A DNA stretch of 9,853 bases from DATCSE01 sp036568605. Its GTDB lineage: Bacteria > Pseudomonadota > Gammaproteobacteria > Burkholderiales > Burkholderiaceae_C. The notes beneath the pieces were generated by a model. That model ran no database searches. It had not been told where the DNA came from and was given only the letters and a program-made list of their open reading frames with translations. This document shows, one piece after another, positions 6,365 through 9,853 of this stretch. The stretch lies in the NCBI GenBank assembly GCA_036568605.1, contig DATCSE010000368.1, positions 1 to 9,853 of the forward strand. The letters are read 5' to 3'. Position numbers and translations under genes: made by a program. The stretch's first letter is position 1; every line of letters begins with the position of its first letter.

Positions 6365-9300
6365 ATGAACCTCAGCCTCCCCTTCGTCCGCCGCCCGATC
6401 GGCACGGTGCTGCTGACGGCCGGCGTCGCGCTGGCCGGCATCGCAGGCTTCTTCGCGCTGCCGGTTTCGCCGCTGCCGCAAGTCGACTTTCCGGTCATCT
6501 CGGTCAGCGCCAACATCCCCGGCGCGAGCCCGGAGACGATGGCCTCCAGCGTTGCGACCCCGCTGGAGCGGCACCTGGGCACGATCGCCGGCGTCAACGA
6601 GATCACCTCGCAGAGCTCGACCGGCTCGACCCGCGTGACCTTGCAGTTCGACCTGAACCGCAACATCGACGGCGCGGCGCGCGAGGTGCAGGCGGCGATC
6701 AACGCGAGCCGCGTCGACCTGCCGGCCACGCTGCGCAGCAACCCGACCTACCGCAAGATGAACCCGGCGGCGGCGCCGGTGATCATCCTCGCGCTGACGT
6801 CGAAGACCAAGACGCCGGGGCAGATCTACGACGCGGTCTCGAACATCATCAGCCAGCGCTTGTCGCAGGTCGACGGCGTCGGCGACGTCGAGCTCGGCGG
6901 CGGTTCGCTGCCGGCGGTGCGCATCGAGCTGCTGCCGTTCGCGCTGAACAAGTACGGCATCAGCACCGAGGACGTGCGCGCCGCGATCCAGGCCAGCAAC
7001 GCGAACCGCCCCAAGGGCACGGTGCAGGACGGCAACCGCCGGCTGCAGATCTACACGCAGACCCCGGCGCTGCGCGCGAGCGACTACGCCCCCATGGTGG
7101 TCGCCTGGCGCGACGGTGCCGCGGTGCGCCTGCAGGACGTCGCGCAGGTCGTCGACGGCGTCGAGAACACGCAGACGCTGGGCCTGTTCAACGGCGAGCC
7201 GGCGATCATCGTGCTGATCACGCGCCAGCCCAGCGCGAACGTGATCGAGACCGTCGACAAGGTGCGCGCGCTGCTGCCCGAGCTGCAGGCGGACCTGCCG
7301 GCCGACGTCGAGCTGCATGTCGCGTCGGACGCGACCAACTCGATCCGTTCGTCGCTGCGCGAGGTCGAGCTGACGTTGATGATCTCGGTGGTCCTCGTCG
7401 TTCTGGTCGTCAGCGTGTTCCTGCGGTCGCTGCGCGCGACCATCGTGCCGGCGGTCGCGACGGTCGCGGCGCTGCTCGGCACCTTCGGGGTGATGTACCT
7501 GCTCGGCTACTCGCTGAACAACCTGAGCCTGATGGCGCTGACGGTCGCGACCGGGTTCGTCGTCGACGATGCGATCGTCGTGCTCGAGAACACCAGCCGG
7601 CACATCGAGGCCGGCATGACGCGCCTGCAGGCCGCGCTGCTGGGCGCCAAGGAGGTCGGCTTCACGGTGCTGTCGATCAGCCTGTCGCTGGTCGCGGTGT
7701 TCATCCCGCTGCTGTTCATGGGCGGGCAGCAGGGCCGGCTGTTCAAGGAGTTCGCGGTCACGCTGTCGGCCGCGGTGATGATCTCGCTCGTGATCTCGCT
7801 GACGACCACGCCGATGATGTGCGCGTGGCTGCTCAAGCCCGGCGGCGAGCACGAGAAGCCGCCCGGACGGCTGGCACGCGTGGCCGAGCGCGGCTACCAG
7901 TGGATGCTGCGCCGCTACGAGGCGAGCCTCGATTGGGCGCTGGCGAGCAAGTGGCTGGTGATGCTGATCCTGCTCGCGGTGATCGGCCTCAACGTGTACC
8001 TCTACGCGGCCGCGCCCAAGAGCTTCTTCCCGCAGCAGGACAGCGGCCAGCTCAACGGCGGCCTGCGCGCCGACCAGAGCATCTCGACCAAGGCGATGGG
8101 CGAGAAGCTGCGCCAGGTCGCCGACATCGTGCGCAACGACCCGGCGGTCGACACGGTCGTCGGCTTCACCGGAGGCGGGCGTGCCGGCGGCGGCTTCATG
8201 TTCGTGAACCTGAAGCCGCTGGGCACCCAGCCGGGCCAGCGCACCGACAAGGGCAGCGCGGTGATCGCGCGACTGCGCCCGCAGCTGCAGCGCGTGACCG
8301 GGCTGCAGGTGTTCCTGAACACGGTGCAGGACGTGCGCTCCGGCGGCCGCTCGAGCAACTCGACCTACCAGTACACGCTGAAGAGCGACAACGTTGCCGA
8401 CCTGCGCAAGTGGGCGAGCAAGCTGGCCGACGAGATGAAGCTGCAGAGCGCGCTGACCGATGTCGACACCGACCAGCAGGAGAACGGCGTCGAGACCATG
8501 GTGCGCGTCGATCCCGACACCGCGAAGCGACTGGGCATCAACGCCAGCGGCGTCGATGCGGCGCTGTACAACGCGTTCGGCCAGCGCCAGGTCGCGACCA
8601 TCTACACGGAGCTGAACCAGTACCACGTCGTGATGGAGTGGGCGCCGGGCTACACGACCAGCCCGAACGCGCTGTCCGACATCTACGTGCCGGCGACGCG
8701 CATCGTCAACAACGGCGGCCAGGCGGTCGCGGTCGAGAGCACGAACGCGGCGACCGCGACGGTCAACAACGTCTCGGCCAACGCCGGCTCGCGCAACGCC
8801 TCCAGCGGCAACGTGCTCGCGAACAACGTGACGCAGCTGGTGCCGCTGTCGACCTTCGCGCGCTTCGTCGAGGAGTCGACCGCGACCTCGGTGAACCACC
8901 AGGACACCGAGCTCGCAACGACGATCTCGTTCAACCTGGCCGACGGCGAGACGCTCGCCAGCGCGCGCGAAGCGATCAAGACCGCCGAGGCCAACATCGG
9001 CATGCCGACGACCGTGCGCGGCGAATACGCGGGCAGCGCGCTGGCGGCGCAGCAGTCCAGCGGCCAGCAGAGCCTGTTGATCGTCGCCGCGCTCGTCGTG
9101 ATCTACATCGTGCTGGGCATCCTGTACGAAAGCCTGGTCCACCCGGTCACGGTGCTGTCGACCTTGCCGTCGGCCGGCGTCGGCGCGGTGCTCGCGCTGC
9201 TGCTGTTCAAGATGGACTTCTCGCTGATGGCGCTGATCGGCGTGTTCCTGCTGATCGGCATCGTCAAGAAGAACGCGATCCTGATCATCGACTTCGCGCT

Positions 9301-9607
9301 CGAGGCCGAACGCTCGCGCGGGCTGAGCTCCTTCGAAGCGGTGCGCGAGGCCTGCCTGCTGCGCTTCCGCCCGATCCTGATGACGACGCTGGCGGCGGGC
9401 CTGGGCGCGCTGCCGCTCGCGATCGGCTTCGGCGAAGGCTCGGAGCTGCGCCAGCCGCTGGGCGTCGCGATCATCGGCGGGCTGATCGCGAGCCAGGCGC
9501 TGACCCTGCTGACCACACCGGTCGTCTACCTGCTGCTGGACAAGCTGCGGCGGCGCAAGGCGGACGAGCGGTATCTGAGCCGGGTCGGCGATGCGACTTT
9601 GACTTGA
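6365..9607 (+). CDS. mdtC: RND efflux permease, MdtC-like
   Basis: 1080 residues, starting MNLSLPFVRRPIGTVLLTAG. This is a second RND hydrophobe/amphiphile permease, related to the preceding one but clearly distinct. In the E. coli MdtABC pump the two types assemble as a B2C1 trimer, and the same is expected here. The proton-relay set is complete: Asp401 and Asp402 in GFVVDDAIVVLEN, Lys969 in GIVKKNAILIIDF, Arg1000 and Thr1007 in LRFRPILMTT. The permease core matches MdtC throughout, including SVNHQDTELATTISFNLADG. E. coli MdtC has 1025 residues. Most of the excess here is a low-complexity Asn/Ala/Ser/Thr-rich insert at about 782-822 in the second periplasmic loop. The gene begins 15 bases after mdtB's stop and in the same reading frame. 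The next gene's likely ATG (9613) follows its TGA by 5 bases, so translation of the operon is probably coupled. Confidence 0.93.
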   Translation: MNLSLPFVRRPIGTVLLTAGVALAGIAGFFALPVSPLPQVDFPVISVSANIPGASPETMASSVATPLERHLGTIAGVNEITSQSSTGSTRVTLQFDLNRNIDGAAREVQAAINASRVDLPATLRSNPTYRKMNPAAAPVIILALTSKTKTPGQIYDAVSNIISQRLSQVDGVGDVELGGGSLPAVRIELLPFALNKYGISTEDVRAAIQASNANRPKGTVQDGNRRLQIYTQTPALRASDYAPMVVAWRDGAAVRLQDVAQVVDGVENTQTLGLFNGEPAIIVLITRQPSANVIETVDKVRALLPELQADLPADVELHVASDATNSIRSSLREVELTLMISVVLVVLVVSVFLRSLRATIVPAVATVAALLGTFGVMYLLGYSLNNLSLMALTVATGFVVDDAIVVLENTSRHIEAGMTRLQAALLGAKEVGFTVLSISLSLVAVFIPLLFMGGQQGRLFKEFAVTLSAAVMISLVISLTTTPMMCAWLLKPGGEHEKPPGRLARVAERGYQWMLRRYEASLDWALASKWLVMLILLAVIGLNVYLYAAAPKSFFPQQDSGQLNGGLRADQSISTKAMGEKLRQVADIVRNDPAVDTVVGFTGGGRAGGGFMFVNLKPLGTQPGQRTDKGSAVIARLRPQLQRVTGLQVFLNTVQDVRSGGRSSNSTYQYTLKSDNVADLRKWASKLADEMKLQSALTDVDTDQQENGVETMVRVDPDTAKRLGINASGVDAALYNAFGQRQVATIYTELNQYHVVMEWAPGYTTSPNALSDIYVPATRIVNNGGQAVAVESTNAATATVNNVSANAGSRNASSGNVLANNVTQLVPLSTFARFVEESTATSVNHQDTELATTISFNLADGETLASAREAIKTAEANIGMPTTVRGEYAGSALAAQQSSGQQSLLIVAALVVIYIVLGILYESLVHPVTVLSTLPSAGVGAVLALLLFKMDFSLMALIGVFLLIGIVKKNAILIIDFALEAERSRGLSSFEAVREACLLRFRPILMTTLAAGLGALPLAIGFGEGSELRQPLGVAIIGGLIASQALTLLTTPVVYLLLDKLRRRKADERYLSRVGDATLT

Positions 9608-9612
9608 GAACG

Positions 9613-9853
9613 ATGAAGCCTCACGCGCACACCCTCACCCCAGCCCTCTCCCGCAAGCGGGAGAGGGAGCCGAGCCTCGGATGCGACCCCCTCTCCCGCT
9701 TGCGGGAGAGGGAGCTGAACCTCGGATGCGACCCCCTCTCCCGCTTGCGGGAGAGGGCTGGGGTGAGGGTCGTCGCGTGGCTCGGTGCTGCCCTCCTCAG
9801 CGCCTGCGCCGTCGGCCCCGACTACCAGCGCCCCAGCGCCGCATCCCCCGCCG
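9613..9853 (+). CDS. RND outer membrane factor lipoprotein, NodT/OprM type (N-terminal part, cut by window edge)
   Basis: The coding frame runs to the window edge and ends in VVAWLGAALLSACAVGPDYQ. This is a lipoprotein signal peptide with lipobox LSAC and the CAVGPDYQRP start typical of OprM/NodT outer membrane channels, which dock onto the adaptor and permease. The start is uncertain. An in-frame ATG at 9613, 5 bases after the mdtC stop, gives MKPHAH, then about 46 residues translated from the palindromic repeat (including LRERELNLGCDPLSR), then the signal peptide. A GTG at 9763, inside the outer end of the repeat, gives a compact 15-residue signal sequence (MRVVAWLGAALLSAC) and is the better start for export of the gene as it stands. 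I read this as an original start near 9613 split by an in-frame repeat. No good Shine-Dalgarno precedes 9613, and for the GTG the purine-rich GGGAGAGGG lies close upstream. Confidence 0.8.
   Translation, partial: MKPHAHTLTPALSRKREREPSLGCDPLSRLRERELNLGCDPLSRLRERAGVRVVAWLGAALLSACAVGPDYQRPSAASPA
9631..9770. repeat. CCCTCTCCC-type palindromic element with three hairpins, inside the outer membrane factor leader
   Basis: The outer arms 9631-9654 and 9747-9770 are perfect 24-base inverted repeats (ACCCTCACCCCAGCCC...). Within the element are three 24-base hairpins, each CCCTCTCCCGC-NN-GCGGGAGAGGG: 9644-9667 with loop AA, and 9689-9712 and 9734-9757 with loop TT. The last two belong to 45-base direct repeats (9668-9712 and 9713-9757) that differ at only two positions in the link between hairpins (CCGAGCCTCGG against CTGAACCTCGG). 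It belongs to the same family as 6268-6358, so two copies flank mdtC. No stop codon occurs in the frame leading into the outer membrane factor. Confidence 0.9.

Noticed and set aside
6272..9142. Long antisense open frame (about 956 codons) opposite mdtC
   Set aside because: Same compositional artefact. No recognisable domain, and the sense strand is a well-conserved permease.
3101..9607. Heavy-metal (CusA/CzcA) type RND permeases
   Set aside because: Two adjacent MdtB/MdtC-like permeases with GFVVDDAIV motifs and an MdtA-like adaptor indicate the hydrophobe/amphiphile class. No metal-relay methionine pattern is seen.
9644..9757. Three regularly spaced 24-base repeats that might suggest a CRISPR array
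   Set aside because: The repeats are perfect hairpins only 45 bases apart with near-identical links, not unique spacers, and the whole is bounded by inverted repeats.

Overview
The window is very GC-rich, and codon third positions are almost all G or C. Its proteins and its palindromic intergenic repeats look like those of a betaproteobacterium, probably a Burkholderiales member such as the Rubrivivax/Leptothrix/Roseateles group. This placement is an inference from composition and repeat types, not a database match.

Left part (1-1096, minus strand): the first 90 codons of a zinc-dependent medium-chain dehydrogenase resembling L-idonate 5-dehydrogenase run off the left edge. Just upstream is a GntR/FadR-family (FCD) repressor, which probably controls the dehydrogenase and itself. 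A short divergent region (1097-1333) holds a good promoter and operator for the repressor, plus several inverted repeats facing the next operon.

Main part (1334-9853, plus strand): a tripartite RND efflux operon in the order adaptor (MdtA-like), permease (MdtB-like), permease (MdtC-like), outer membrane factor lipoprotein (cut by the right edge). This is the layout of mdtABC and of muxABC-opmB. The two permeases are expected to form one mixed trimer in the inner membrane. The adaptor would connect it to the outer membrane channel, giving proton-driven export of drugs or other amphipathic compounds.

The pump itself is a known type. The unusual part is the set of palindromic repeats at four gene junctions. 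One element supplies the last 31 residues and stop codon of the regulator. A pair of REP-like palindromes separates the adaptor from the first permease. A third type (CCCTCTCCC...GGGAGAGGG) supplies the last 27 residues and the stop of mdtB and the ribosome binding site of mdtC. The same type sits in frame inside the signal-peptide region of the outer membrane factor gene. mdtB and mdtC are in the same frame, separated by a single TAG where the related copy downstream has TGG. I found no evidence of an undescribed multi-gene system.
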